Shown piece after piece: positions 35,680 to 43,811 of a stretch of 64,000 bases of DNA. This DNA is from Pseudomonas sp. Choline-02u-1 (GTDB taxonomy: Bacteria > Pseudomonadota > Gammaproteobacteria > Pseudomonadales > Pseudomonadaceae): assembly GCF_002836515.1 (NCBI RefSeq), contig NZ_PJBC01000067.1:62001-126000 (forward strand), given 5' to 3'. The translations under genes were made by a program, and so were the position numbers. Position 1 is the first letter of the stretch. Each line of letters opens with the position of its first letter. Below the pieces are notes generated by a model. It made no database searches. It was given only the letters and a program-made list of their open reading frames with translations, and was not told the DNA's origin.

Positions 35680-36699
35680 TCAGGTCTTTTTGAGCATGTC
35701 CAGGGCGACGTCGACGATCATGTCTTCCTGGCCGCCGATCATCCGGCGCTTGCCCAACTCGACGAGGATGTCGAAAGCCGACAAGCCGTATTTGCTGGCG
35801 GCCGCTTCGGCGTGGCGCAGGAAGCTTGAATAAACCCCGGCATAACCCAGCGCGAGCGTTTCGCGGTCGACCCGCACCACTCGCTCCTGCAACGGGCGGA
35901 CGATGTCTTCGGCGGCATCGATCAGCTTTTTCACATCACAGCCGTGGTTCAGCTCCATACGCTGGGCCGCGGCGATGAACACTTCCAGCGGTGCGTTACC
36001 GGCTCCGGCGCCCATACCGGTGAGGCTGGCATCGATGCGATCACAGCCGTTTTCGAGGGCAATCAAGCTGTTGGCCACGCCGAGGCTGAGGTTGTGATGG
36101 GCATGCATGCCGGTCTCGGTAGCCGGGTCGAGCACGTCCTTGAGGGCTTTGAAGCGCTCGGCAATGTCCCACATGTTCATCGCCCCGCCCGAGTCCACCA
36201 CGTAGATGCACTGCGCGCCGTAGCTTTCCATCAGCTTGCCTTGCGCGGCGAGCCCGGCGGGGGTTTGCATGTGGCTCATCATCAGGAAACCGACGGTGTC
36301 CATACCCAACGAACGGGCGTATTCGATGTGCTGGCGGGACACGTCGGCTTCGGTACAGTGAGTGGCCACGCGCACGATACGCGCGCCAGCGTTGTAGGCA
36401 GCCTTGAGGTTGTGCACGGTGCCGATCCCCGGCAGCAACAGCGTGGCAATGCGGGCGCGCTTGACCACCGCCGCCGCCGACTCGATCCACTCAAGATCGG
36501 TGTGTGCGCCAAAGCCGTAGTTGAAACTCGAACCCTGCAAGCCATCGCCGTGCGCAACTTCAATGCTGTCGACACCGGCGTCGTCCAGCGCCTGCGCGAT
36601 CCGTGCCACCTGTTCGAGGCTGTAGCGGTGACGCACGGCATGCATACCGTCGCGCAGGGTGACGTCGCAAACGTGGATTTTTCTATTCTTGTCGATCAT
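35680..36699 (-). CDS. amnG: 4-hydroxy-2-oxovalerate aldolase
   Basis: Last step of the lower meta pathway: splits 4-hydroxy-2-oxovalerate into pyruvate and acetaldehyde. At 339 residues it has the DmpG/MhpE length. The HMGL-type TIM-barrel motifs are present: VTLRDGMHAVRH (RDG, residues about 16-18), the metal-binding GMHAHHNLSLGVANS, and DASLTGMGAGAGNAPLEV. In the family it forms a channelling complex with the acetaldehyde dehydrogenase, encoded immediately upstream and overlapping by four bases (ATGA). Gene order matches amnG of the 2-aminophenol clusters. Confidence 0.95.
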   Translation of the reverse strand: MIDKNRKIHVCDVTLRDGMHAVRHRYSLEQVARIAQALDDAGVDSIEVAHGDGLQGSSFNYGFGAHTDLEWIESAAAVVKRARIATLLLPGIGTVHNLKAAYNAGARIVRVATHCTEADVSRQHIEYARSLGMDTVGFLMMSHMQTPAGLAAQGKLMESYGAQCIYVVDSGGAMNMWDIAERFKALKDVLDPATETGMHAHHNLSLGVANSLIALENGCDRIDASLTGMGAGAGNAPLEVFIAAAQRMELNHGCDVKKLIDAAEDIVRPLQERVVRVDRETLALGYAGVYSSFLRHAEAAASKYGLSAFDILVELGKRRMIGGQEDMIVDVALDMLKKT

Positions 36700-37649
36700 T
36701 TTCCCACCCCTTCAGCGGCGAGTTGCGCTTGGGCAATACGTTCGGCGACGGTCAACGCCGCGCTGGTCATGATGTCGAGGTTGCCAGCGAACGCCGGCAG
36801 GTAATGCCCGGCACCTTCCACTTCGAGGAACACCGCGACCTTGATGCCGGTGCTCCAGCCCAGACCGGGAATGTTCTGCCGGTTGTCATCGCCAAAATGC
36901 TCGAACTGCACGTGTTGTTTGAGCCGATAACCCGGCACATAACCACGCACTTCAGCGACGCGTGCTGCTACGGCGCCGGCGATTGCCTGGGTGTCGGCAT
37001 CCGGCGGCACGAAGCAGTAGATGGTGTCGCGCATGATCAGCGGCGGCTCGGCCGGGTTGAGGACGATGATCGCCTTGCCACGGGCGGCTCCCCCCACTTC
37101 GACGATGGCGCGAGAGGTGGTCTCGGTGAACTCATCGATATTGGCGCGGGTGCCCGGGCCGGCGGACTTGCTGGAAATCGCCGCGACGATTTCGGCGTAA
37201 TGCACCGGCGCCACGCTCGCCACTGCATGCACGATCGGGATGGTCGCCTGGCCACCGCAGGTGACCATGTTCAGGTTCGGCGCCTCGGCATGCTCGGCGA
37301 AGTTCACCACCGGAATCACGAAAGGCCCAAGCGCGGCCGGGGTCAGGTCGATGACGCGTACACCGTGGTCGCGCAGTCTGGCGTCATGCACCTTGTGCGC
37401 ACCTGCCGAAGTGGCGTCAAAGGCGATGCGGATTTTCTTGAAATCGGGCAACGCGAGCAGGCCCTCGATGCCCTCTGCGGTGGTGGGCACGCCGAGACGT
37501 TCGGCACGGGCCAGACCGTCGGAGGTCGGGTCGATGCCGACCATGGCAGCCACTTCGAGCATGTCGGAATTGCGCAGGATCTTGATCATCAGATCGGTGC
37601 CGATGTTGCCCGAGCCAATGATTGCCACGGGAATGCGAGCAAATGACAT
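36696..37649 (-). CDS. amnH: Acetaldehyde dehydrogenase (acylating)
   Basis: Converts acetaldehyde, NAD+ and CoA to acetyl-CoA. It has 317 residues, typical of DmpF/MhpF. Visible features are the N-terminal Rossmann motif AIIGSGNIGTDLMIKIL, the catalytic-cysteine segment NMVTCGGQATIPIVHAV, and SKSAGPGTRANIDEFTETTS of the dimerisation domain. A strong AGGAG precedes the ATG. It overlaps the aldolase gene, consistent with the known channelling complex. Position between amnD and amnG supports the amnH assignment. Confidence 0.95.
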   Translation of the reverse strand: MSFARIPVAIIGSGNIGTDLMIKILRNSDMLEVAAMVGIDPTSDGLARAERLGVPTTAEGIEGLLALPDFKKIRIAFDATSAGAHKVHDARLRDHGVRVIDLTPAALGPFVIPVVNFAEHAEAPNLNMVTCGGQATIPIVHAVASVAPVHYAEIVAAISSKSAGPGTRANIDEFTETTSRAIVEVGGAARGKAIIVLNPAEPPLIMRDTIYCFVPPDADTQAIAGAVAARVAEVRGYVPGYRLKQHVQFEHFGDDNRQNIPGLGWSTGIKVAVFLEVEGAGHYLPAFAGNLDIMTSAALTVAERIAQAQLAAEGVGK

Positions 37650-37712
37650 CTGTTCTTCTCCTGTCGAGTGCAGGCCGCAGCCGAGGCGGCGGCCCGCACT
37701 CGGTGAGTGGGT

Positions 37713-38144
37713 TCAGCGCAATGGCTTGTAGGCCACGGCCTTGATTTCGATGACCAGGTACGGGTGGGGCAACTGGTGCACGGCTACCGTGGTGCGCGTC
37801 GGGCCGTCGGCGTCGAAGAACTGCGCGTAGACCTGGTTGTACTGAGCAAAATCATTCATGTTGACCAGATAGCTGCAGACCTCGACCACATCTTCGAGGT
37901 CGGCGTCGACACTGCGCAGAATGTCGCGAATGTTGTTCAGCACCTCGCGGGTCTGCACTTCAATGCACGGGCGCACGCGCCCTGTCGCATCCAGCTCGGC
38001 ACCGGCGATGCTGTTGTCGGGGCGTCGCGAGCTGGTGCCGGAAACGAACAGAAAGTCACCGGCGCGTTTGACGTGTGGAAAGGCGCCCAACGGGGTGGCT
38101 TTGCCCTCGACCACGCGGGCACGGGTTTGCGCTTTGTCACTCAT
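37713..38144 (-). CDS. amnD: 2-aminomuconate deaminase (RidA/YjgF family)
   Basis: Removes ammonia from 2-aminomuconate to give 4-oxalocrotonate. 143 residues from the ATG at 38144, very close to the known 2-aminomuconate deaminases. RidA-fold motifs include HVKRAGDFLFVSGTSSRRPDN, EVLNNIRDILRSVDADLEDVVEVCSY and VAVHQLPHPYLVIEIKAVAY. The frame extends upstream to 38324, but that part overlaps the decarboxylase gene and is not coding. It sits four bases after amnE, exactly where amnD lies in amnBACFEDHG clusters, which separates it from generic RidA proteins. Confidence 0.9.
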   Translation of the reverse strand: MSDKAQTRARVVEGKATPLGAFPHVKRAGDFLFVSGTSSRRPDNSIAGAELDATGRVRPCIEVQTREVLNNIRDILRSVDADLEDVVEVCSYLVNMNDFAQYNQVYAQFFDADGPTRTTVAVHQLPHPYLVIEIKAVAYKPLR

Positions 38145-38148
38145 GGCT

Positions 38149-38919
38149 TTACTCCTCGCGCAGCGTTTGGAACGCCACGCTGCCCAGATGCTGGAATTCA
38201 CAACGCACCGCGACACCCGGACGCAACGCCACGGCTGCCGTCGCTGCACCGGCCAGCACCAGGCTGCCGGGCTCCAGCGCTTCGCCGTGCTGTGCAGCCA
38301 GACGCGCCGCCGCCACCAGCGCACGCACCGGGGCCCCGAGAATCGCCGCCGTGCTGCCCATCTCCACCGCTCGGCCGTCGAAGCTCATCACCAGTCCCAG
38401 GTTGTCGAGATCGGTGTCGGGCCGCTGCCAGCCACCGACGACGAAACCGGACGACGACGCGTTGTCGGCGACCACGTCAGGCAGCGAAAACTTGAAGTCG
38501 CGGTAGCGCGAGTCAATCACCTCAAGCGCCGGCGCGACGGCTTCGACTGCGGCCAATGCCTGCAACGGCGTCACCTGCCCTTGCAGGCGCTTGCCGAGCA
38601 GAAAGCACACCTCCGGCTCGACACGCGGGTGCACATACCGCGACAAATCGATGCTGCCGCCCTCCTCGATCCACATGTCCGAAGTCAAGCGCCCCCAGAT
38701 CAGATCGGAAACACCCATCTGGGCCATTTTCGCGCGGCTGGTGAAGCCCATTTTCATGCCCACCTGACGCGCGCCACGGGCAAGACGTTGTTCGATCAAC
38801 TGGCGCTGCACCTGATAGGCCTCGTCCAGCGTAACGGTGTCTTCACCGCTGAGTTGCAGGGTCGCCTGAGCGAGCCGGGCCGCCTCATCGAGGCGCTGGG
38901 CAATACGTTGGATTTTCAT
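38149..38919 (-). CDS. amnE: 4-oxalocrotonate decarboxylase
   Basis: Decarboxylates 4-oxalocrotonate to 2-oxopent-4-enoate (2-hydroxypenta-2,4-dienoate). 256 residues from the ATG at 38919. Hydratase/decarboxylase-family motifs are VGMKMGFTSRAKMAQMGVSD, the metal-binding region VHPRVEPEVCFLLGKRL, EVIDSRYRDFKFSLPDVVADNASSSG and GSLVLAGAATAAVALRPG. The closely related hydratase is the previous gene, ten bases upstream; in this family the two enzymes form a complex. Paralogue and order distinguish the decarboxylase from the hydratase. Confidence 0.93.
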   Translation of the reverse strand: MKIQRIAQRLDEAARLAQATLQLSGEDTVTLDEAYQVQRQLIEQRLARGARQVGMKMGFTSRAKMAQMGVSDLIWGRLTSDMWIEEGGSIDLSRYVHPRVEPEVCFLLGKRLQGQVTPLQALAAVEAVAPALEVIDSRYRDFKFSLPDVVADNASSSGFVVGGWQRPDTDLDNLGLVMSFDGRAVEMGSTAAILGAPVRALVAAARLAAQHGEALEPGSLVLAGAATAAVALRPGVAVRCEFQHLGSVAFQTLREE

Positions 38920-38929
38920 GCGGATCACC

Positions 38930-39712
38930 TCAATTGGCGGGTTCGAAACAGGCCCGGACGCTGCCCAGACCCTGAATGCGTGCCTCGAAAACATCACCGG
39001 GCGCGACACTGACCATCGGCCCCAGGGCACCGCTGAGCACCACGTCGCCGGCCCGCAGTGGCGTCCCCATTTCGACCAGGGTGCGTGCCAGCCACAACGC
39101 GGCATTCAAGGGGTGACCCAGGCATGCCGCACCGACGCCGAAAGATACCGGCTCACCCTGGCGCTCCATGACCATGCCGGCCAGACGCAAGTCCAGATCG
39201 GCAAGTTTCACTGGCCGCTGGCCGAGCACGTAGAGACCCGCCGAGGCGTTGTCGGCGATGGTGTCGAGAATGCTGATGTTCCAGTTGGCGATGCGGCTAC
39301 CGACCACTTCAATCGCCGGCAGCGCATAGGCGGTGGCCGCGAGCAAATCGCTCAGCACGATGTTGTCGCGGTCCAGATCGCGCTCCAGCACCAGCGCCAC
39401 TTCCGCCTCGCACTTGGCCTGCATCAGGCGTGGCCAGGCGATCGCCTCGCCGTCGGTGACCTCCATGCTGTCGTACAAGGTGCCGAAGTCCGGTTGATCC
39501 ACGCCCAGTTGCTGCTGCACTGCGCGCGACGTGAGGCCGATCTTGCGCCCGGTGATACGCCGCCCGGCGTGCACCTGGCGCTGGGTGTTGAGCTGCTGCA
39601 CCCGGTAGGCGTCGGCAATCGAGGCCAACTGGTCACGCACCGGCGGCACTGGTTCGCCGCTTGTGGCCGCCTGGTCGAGCAGATCGGCGACCCGTTGAAG
39701 TTGTTCGCTCAT
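38930..39712 (-). CDS. amnF: 2-oxopent-4-enoate hydratase
   Basis: Adds water to 2-oxopent-4-enoate, giving 4-hydroxy-2-oxovalerate. 260 residues, the DmpE/MhpD size. Motifs include GRKIGLTSRAVQQQLGVDQP, DFGTLYDSM, the metal-binding KCEAEVALVLERDL, and EVVGSRIANWNISILDTIADNASAG. The start overlaps the amnC stop by four bases (ATGA), and the stop lies ten bases before amnE. This placement equals amnF in the canonical 2-aminophenol cluster. Confidence 0.94.
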   Translation of the reverse strand: MSEQLQRVADLLDQAATSGEPVPPVRDQLASIADAYRVQQLNTQRQVHAGRRITGRKIGLTSRAVQQQLGVDQPDFGTLYDSMEVTDGEAIAWPRLMQAKCEAEVALVLERDLDRDNIVLSDLLAATAYALPAIEVVGSRIANWNISILDTIADNASAGLYVLGQRPVKLADLDLRLAGMVMERQGEPVSFGVGAACLGHPLNAALWLARTLVEMGTPLRAGDVVLSGALGPMVSVAPGDVFEARIQGLGSVRACFEPAN

Positions 39713-41181
39713 TGCTCGCTCTCCTGGTCAATGCGTACGCAGACGTTGGTCAGTTCCGAATAAAAGTTCAGCGAGTGCATGCCGCCTTCACGGCCGATGC
39801 CGGACAATCCAGCGCCACCGAACGGCGTACGCAGATCGCGCAGAAACCAGGTATTGACCCAACTGATGCCCACGCGCATGGCCTCGCTGACGCGGTGCGC
39901 GCGGCTCAGGTTGGTGGTCCAGATGGTGGCTGCGAGGCCGTAGCGGGTGTCGTTGGCGCGGGCGATGACTTCACGCTCGCTGTCGAACGGCGACACGTGG
40001 CAGATCGGCCCGAAGATCTCTTCGCGCACCGAACGGGCGTCGTCGGACAGCCCGGCAATGACGGTCGGCTCGACCCATGCGCCGTTATCGCGTGCGTCAC
40101 CAAAATGCGGCACGCCACCACCGGCGATGAAGGTCGCACCCTCCTGGCGCGCCAGTTCGAAGTAGCTCAGCACCTTGTCGCGATGCTTGGCCGAAATCAG
40201 TGGCCCCATCTGGGTGGCGGGGTCGTGCGGCCAGTCGATTTTCATCGCCTTGATGCGCTCGGCAATTGCCGTGCAGAAACGCTCGAAAATCGGTCGTTCG
40301 ACATAAACCCGCTCAGAGCACAGGCACACCTGACCGCTGTTGAGAAACAGCGCGCGCATCATGCCGTCGATCATTTTGTCGAAGTCGCAGTCGGCGAAAA
40401 TGACCGCCGCGTTCTTGCCGCCCAGCTCGAACGACACCGGCTTAACCCCTTCGGCGGCAGCACGCATGATGGTGGTGCCTGTGCGTGATTCGCCGGTGAA
40501 GGTGATGGCGCTGATGTCCGGGTGCCGGGAGATGAATTCGCCGGCCGAGTCCGGACCGAAACCGTGCACCAGGTTGAACACGCCATCCGGCACACCGGCG
40601 GCTTGCATCACTTCGGCGAGCAGCGTCGCGGTGCCGGGGGTGTCTTCGGAGGGTTTGACCACCACCGCGTTGCCACACGCCAGGGCCGGCGCGACCTTCC
40701 AGGTCAGCAACAGCAACGGCAGGTTCCACGGGGAAATCACCCCGACCACGCCGAGTGGCTTGCGGGCGGCATAGTTGAGCGCGTAGGCACCGTCTGGCAG
40801 GTCCAGGCGATGGCTGTCCAGCGGCGCGGTGGCGAGAATGTCAGCGAAAGTACGGAAATTGGCGATGCCGCGTGGCACGTCGATCACCGAGGCCATCGCC
40901 AGCGGTTTGCCGGTGTCGGCCATTTCGGCGGCGAGAAAATCGGCCTGGCGGCGCTCCATTTCGTCAGCGATCCGGCGCAGAACATCGACACGTTCTGCGG
41001 CGCTGGTGCGGCCCCAGGCGCCAGCGACGGCGCGGTGGCCAGCCTTGACCGCCTCGTCCACCAGCTCGCGGCCAGCCTCGTGGACCACGGCGACGACGGA
41101 GCCGTCGACCGGGCTGATGTCCTCGAAGGTGCGCGGGCTCTCTACCCAGCGACCATTGACAAAATTTCGATAGTTTTTCAT
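39709..41181 (-). CDS. amnC: 2-aminomuconic 6-semialdehyde dehydrogenase
   Basis: Oxidises the ring-cleavage product 2-aminomuconic 6-semialdehyde to 2-aminomuconate with NAD+. From the ATG at 41181 it has 490 residues, essentially the AmnC length. Aldehyde-dehydrogenase motifs are VISPWNLPLLLLTWKVAPAL, the general base in FELGGKNAAVIF, the catalytic cysteine in FLNSGQVCLCSERVYV, and EEIFGPICHVSPF. The frame extends to 41295 without a plausible start. About 200 bases with a hairpin separate it from amnA, while it overlaps amnF. Order B-A-C supports this specific substrate over hydroxymuconic semialdehyde. Confidence 0.93.
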   Translation of the reverse strand: MKNYRNFVNGRWVESPRTFEDISPVDGSVVAVVHEAGRELVDEAVKAGHRAVAGAWGRTSAAERVDVLRRIADEMERRQADFLAAEMADTGKPLAMASVIDVPRGIANFRTFADILATAPLDSHRLDLPDGAYALNYAARKPLGVVGVISPWNLPLLLLTWKVAPALACGNAVVVKPSEDTPGTATLLAEVMQAAGVPDGVFNLVHGFGPDSAGEFISRHPDISAITFTGESRTGTTIMRAAAEGVKPVSFELGGKNAAVIFADCDFDKMIDGMMRALFLNSGQVCLCSERVYVERPIFERFCTAIAERIKAMKIDWPHDPATQMGPLISAKHRDKVLSYFELARQEGATFIAGGGVPHFGDARDNGAWVEPTVIAGLSDDARSVREEIFGPICHVSPFDSEREVIARANDTRYGLAATIWTTNLSRAHRVSEAMRVGISWVNTWFLRDLRTPFGGAGLSGIGREGGMHSLNFYSELTNVCVRIDQESEQ

Positions 41182-41278
41182 GACTGACCTCAATGACACG
41201 GCTGACGGCGAACCTGTGGCCGGCTCGCGAATTCGCAGAGGCCCGGCCCGACAAATCGCGGGCGCAGGCATGCACGGC

Positions 41279-41300
41279 TTGCGTTGCACCGGCAACGCAA
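41279..41300 (-). repeat. Perfect hairpin in the amnA-amnC gap
   Basis: TTGCGTTGC (41279-41287) pairs perfectly with GCAACGCAA (41292-41300) around a four-base loop. It lies 80 bases after the amnA stop in the only large gap between amn structural genes (41182-41379). There is no T-run after it on the minus strand. It may act as an mRNA processing or stabilising element that lets amnBA and the downstream genes be expressed at different levels. Confidence 0.55.
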
Positions 41301-41379
41301 ACGGTCTACGGAAAAAGATTGATGCGGCGCGCTTCAGCAGCGGTTTCGAGCGAGATCGCGCACCTGCTCGTTCAGCCCC

Positions 41380-42195
41380 TCAGGGGTTGAACTCCACGAC
41401 AGCGGCGCCGCTGCCATACAACGCGCCGTAGTGATGCACTGTGGCGCCCCGGAAACGCCCGCCGAGTGCGCCGAGCAACCAGTGAAAATGCTTGAAACCC
41501 ATGTCCACCCGCGCTTCGGCGGCATAGGCCGGCAACACTTCGCGCAGCGCATCGACATTGCCCGCCTCGATCAGCGCCAGAATCTTGCGATTCCAGGCGT
41601 CTTCTTCTGCGTGGACGATGCGGTCGTCCTGCGCTTCGATGGGTTTGGTAAACAGGCTCCCGGACAAGCCACCGACGCCCACCACCGCCACGCGTTTGCC
41701 TTGTTCGGCAGCGCAGGCCACGGCAATCGCCGCCAGCTTCTCGGTCGCTTCGGCGTTGTCGTAGAGGTTGTTCGACGCCACCACCAGCGGCAACGCTTCG
41801 CTGCCGACACCCAGCGCGGTGCTGGCGACGATGGTTCCGGTGTCGATCGGAAAGCCTTGATAATCGGCGCCACGGGCATTCACGCCGTGGCCACGACAGG
41901 CCTCGATACAGGCGTTGGCCAGGCTCACATCGCTGTACAAGTCGTAGGGCAGCTCACCGAATTCGTGCCAGTTTTCGTCGACATGAATATCTTCGCTGCG
42001 GCGCCGGGTCAGCCAGATCTCATCGAGCACGGCGAACCATTGCGTTGAATAGACCAGCACCACATCGGGCCGAGAGGCACGCAAGGCGGCGCCGGCCTGT
42101 TGCATGGCCTGCTGAAAGCGCTGCCAATTGGGCACATCAGGGCAAAGTTGCGGCAGTGGGCTACCGTGGACCAGAAAAGCCGATACAAGCGTCAT
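41380..42195 (-). CDS. amnA: 2-aminophenol 1,6-dioxygenase, alpha (small) subunit
   Basis: Structural subunit of the extradiol LigB-fold dioxygenase. It has 271 residues, the same length as known AmnA. The fold is visible in MTLVSAFLVHGSPLPQLCPD, RPDVVLVYSTQWFAVLDEIW and GKRVAVVGVGGLSGSLFTKP. Where the catalytic subunit has SPHW, this protein has STQW, so an iron-ligand histidine is missing, as expected for the inactive alpha subunit. The gene follows amnB after 39 bases, with an AAGGTG ribosome site. Confidence 0.92.
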   Translation of the reverse strand: MTLVSAFLVHGSPLPQLCPDVPNWQRFQQAMQQAGAALRASRPDVVLVYSTQWFAVLDEIWLTRRRSEDIHVDENWHEFGELPYDLYSDVSLANACIEACRGHGVNARGADYQGFPIDTGTIVASTALGVGSEALPLVVASNNLYDNAEATEKLAAIAVACAAEQGKRVAVVGVGGLSGSLFTKPIEAQDDRIVHAEEDAWNRKILALIEAGNVDALREVLPAYAAEARVDMGFKHFHWLLGALGGRFRGATVHHYGALYGSGAAVVEFNP

Positions 42196-42234
42196 GGTTG
42201 TTCACCTTGAAAAGAGGTCTGCGAGTCGCGAGGT

Positions 42235-43152
42235 TCAGGCGGCTTCTGCTGCGGCGCGGGCGAGGCCGGCCTTGAGCAGATTCCATTCCATCACCGCGTT
42301 GCCGGTGCCGATCACCGTGCCGTAGCCGTGCAGTTCCGCCGCCAGTTGCGGGTACTGCATGGCCGCGTGCATCCAGGTGAACGCACCGGACTTCACTTCG
42401 GCGAACGCCTCGTCGATGAACTGCGGCAGCAGGCGAAAGACTTCATGCATTTCCCCGCGCCGCATCAGCTCGATCATGCGCATGTCCCACTGATAGCCCA
42501 GTTGGCTCTGCGGATGCTCCTGGGTCATGTCTTCCGGCGGCTCCGGCTCTTGATGAAAGTGCCAGTGCGACAGGGTATTGGATGCCAGCAGCACCGCGCG
42601 CTTGCCCGATTTGGCGATCGCTTCGCGGGTGGCCTTGCCCAACAGATCCATCTCCACCAGGCCTTCTTCCATGCTCAGGTAATAAGGCGTGTTGTTGGCC
42701 GAGATCGACACCACCGGAATGTCCCACTGCGGGCGGATCATATGCAGTGCGGTGATGGTGCCGTAGTCGACGCGAAAACGCGGGTTGCGCATCATCTTGG
42801 TCTGCAGCCCTGCCCTGCGGCCTTCTTCACAGCAGGCCTCGGCCAGTTCGACGTCGAATTTTATCGAGTAGTCGAAGCGAAACAGGTTGGGAAAGATCGG
42901 GTCGACCGAGCGCCCGGCCAGGTGCTCGACGCCGATGAAGTGATGCCCCACGGAGGTGATCCAGTGCGGCGAGTGCACCAGCAATACATCCGGCTTCAAC
43001 GCCTCGACACTGGCGCGCGCGCGCTCATAGGCCCAGCGCAATTGTTCCCAACCGCCCTGGGAGCGCGGTTCGTTCTGGGGTGGGTTTTCTGCATACAGAA
43101 TGTGCGGAGGATGAGGGGCCAGAAACCCGCTGATAATTTCACCGTTTGCCAT
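42235..43152 (-). CDS. amnB: 2-aminophenol 1,6-dioxygenase, beta (catalytic) subunit
   Basis: Fe(II) extradiol dioxygenase opening the ring of 2-aminophenol to 2-aminomuconic 6-semialdehyde. The ATG at 43152 is chosen over an in-frame ATG 30 bases upstream because AGGAG lies seven bases before it; this gives 305 residues, the known AmnB length. With this start the predicted iron ligands are His14 (FLAPHPPH), His63 (VHSPHW) and Glu252 (EAFAEVKSG), and His196 (NTLSHWH) is the acid-base residue. From memory these match, with a one-residue shift, residues described for the Comamonas enzyme. Other LigB dioxygenases are possible alternatives, but cluster order argues strongly for 2-aminophenol. Confidence 0.93.
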   Translation of the reverse strand: MANGEIISGFLAPHPPHILYAENPPQNEPRSQGGWEQLRWAYERARASVEALKPDVLLVHSPHWITSVGHHFIGVEHLAGRSVDPIFPNLFRFDYSIKFDVELAEACCEEGRRAGLQTKMMRNPRFRVDYGTITALHMIRPQWDIPVVSISANNTPYYLSMEEGLVEMDLLGKATREAIAKSGKRAVLLASNTLSHWHFHQEPEPPEDMTQEHPQSQLGYQWDMRMIELMRRGEMHEVFRLLPQFIDEAFAEVKSGAFTWMHAAMQYPQLAAELHGYGTVIGTGNAVMEWNLLKAGLARAAAEAA

Positions 43153-43181
43153 GTCGCTTCTCCTGTTCTTTTTGTGTTGCA

Positions 43182-43610
43182 TCAGGGCAGTGAAGAATCA
43201 ATCGCGAACTGAAATTCCATTTCAACCAACGCCCCCAGCGGCAGCGCCGCCACCCCTAGCGAAGTCCGCGCAGGTGGAGTACGCCCTTCGAAGAAGGCTT
43301 GCCAATGCTGATTGAGCACGCCGAACTGGCTGAAGTCAGCGCAATAGATCCGCACCAACATCAATTGCTCCAGTCCGATCGTCAGCTCCTTGCACATTTC
43401 GCTGAGGTTGATCAGGATCTGCTGCACCTCTGCGGCCAGACCGCCGTCTACCAATCCGCCGTGAGCCGGATCGAGACCGACCATTCCCGAGACGTAAACG
43501 AAGCCGCCCGCCCGTACCACAGGGCTATAGGCAAAATGCGGCGCAGGCAAGGCGCGGCTGACCAGAGGAGTCCATGTAACAGCCGTTGCCGGGGTCGTTG
43601 ACCAGATCAT
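43182..43610 (-). CDS. RidA-family protein heading the amn operon
   Basis: 142 residues from the ATG at 43610, just downstream of the operator-bearing promoter. RidA-fold motifs: YSPVVRAGGFVYVSGMVGLD, EVQQILINLSEMCKEL, LMLVRIYCADFSQFGVLNQHW, and ARTSLGVAALPLGALVEMEF, the last including the conserved arginine that binds carboxylates in RidA proteins. It is distinct from AmnD in the same cluster. Possible roles are hydrolysis of a reactive enamine/imine intermediate or a second deaminase. Sequence upstream of this ATG in the same frame is promoter, not protein. Confidence 0.85.
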   Translation of the reverse strand: MIWSTTPATAVTWTPLVSRALPAPHFAYSPVVRAGGFVYVSGMVGLDPAHGGLVDGGLAAEVQQILINLSEMCKELTIGLEQLMLVRIYCADFSQFGVLNQHWQAFFEGRTPPARTSLGVAALPLGALVEMEFQFAIDSSLP

Positions 43611-43625
43611 CTTGTTATTCTCATT

Positions 43626-43682
43626 AAGTACGTATACGTCCTTTATGAGGCCGATGCTATGACTGACTATCCAGGCTGTCAA
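43626..43682 (-). promoter_or_regulatory. amn operon promoter with operator
   Basis: On the minus strand a perfect -35 TTGACA (43677-43682) and a -10 TAGCAT (43654-43659) are 17 bases apart, putting the transcript start near 43647. Immediately downstream lies the imperfect palindrome AAGTACGTATACGTCCTT (43626-43643; core ACGTATACGT exact), 15 bases before the first start codon. A strong promoter with an operator just past the start site fits repression by the divergent MarR protein. Confidence 0.7.
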
Positions 43683-43713
43683 CGATTTTTTGAGCCGACC
43701 CCCGGAAAAAAAT

Positions 43714-43721
43714 AGTACGTG
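43714..43721. promoter_or_regulatory. Half operator site
   Basis: AGTACGTG here equals the left arm of the perfect palindrome at 43796-43811 and lacks the matching right arm. It lies between the amn promoter and the MarR gene, where an auxiliary binding site would be expected. Confidence 0.4.
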
Positions 43722-43795
43722 CGCAGTGGTTATTGGCAGGCTTGTATCGCCGTACCGGAACACCAATACTTAACTGGCTGATTTGCCTGACAAAT

Positions 43796-43811
43796 AGTAC
43801 GTGCACGTACT
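43796..43811. promoter_or_regulatory. Perfect 16-bp palindromic operator beside the MarR gene
   Basis: AGTACGTGCACGTACT is fully self-complementary. It shares the TACGT arm with the operator of the amn promoter. It precedes every plausible start of the MarR gene, so autoregulation is likely. MarR dimers commonly bind 16-20-bp palindromes of this kind. Confidence 0.7.

Noticed and set aside
37713..38144. 3-hydroxyanthranilate / 2-nitrobenzoate (nba) pathway
   Set aside because: That pathway uses a cupin-type 3-hydroxyanthranilate dioxygenase and a carboxymuconate decarboxylase, neither of which is present here.
37707..39763. Long plus-strand frames opposite amnD-amnE-amnF
   Set aside because: The minus-strand genes carry full enzyme motifs with tight operon spacing; the plus frames are shadows.
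42235..43152. Protocatechuate 4,5- or gallate-type dioxygenase as the identity of the LigB protein
   Set aside because: Subunit sizes, the separate 271-residue inactive subunit, the adjacent aminomuconate deaminase and the B-A-C-F-E-D-H-G order all point to 2-aminophenol.
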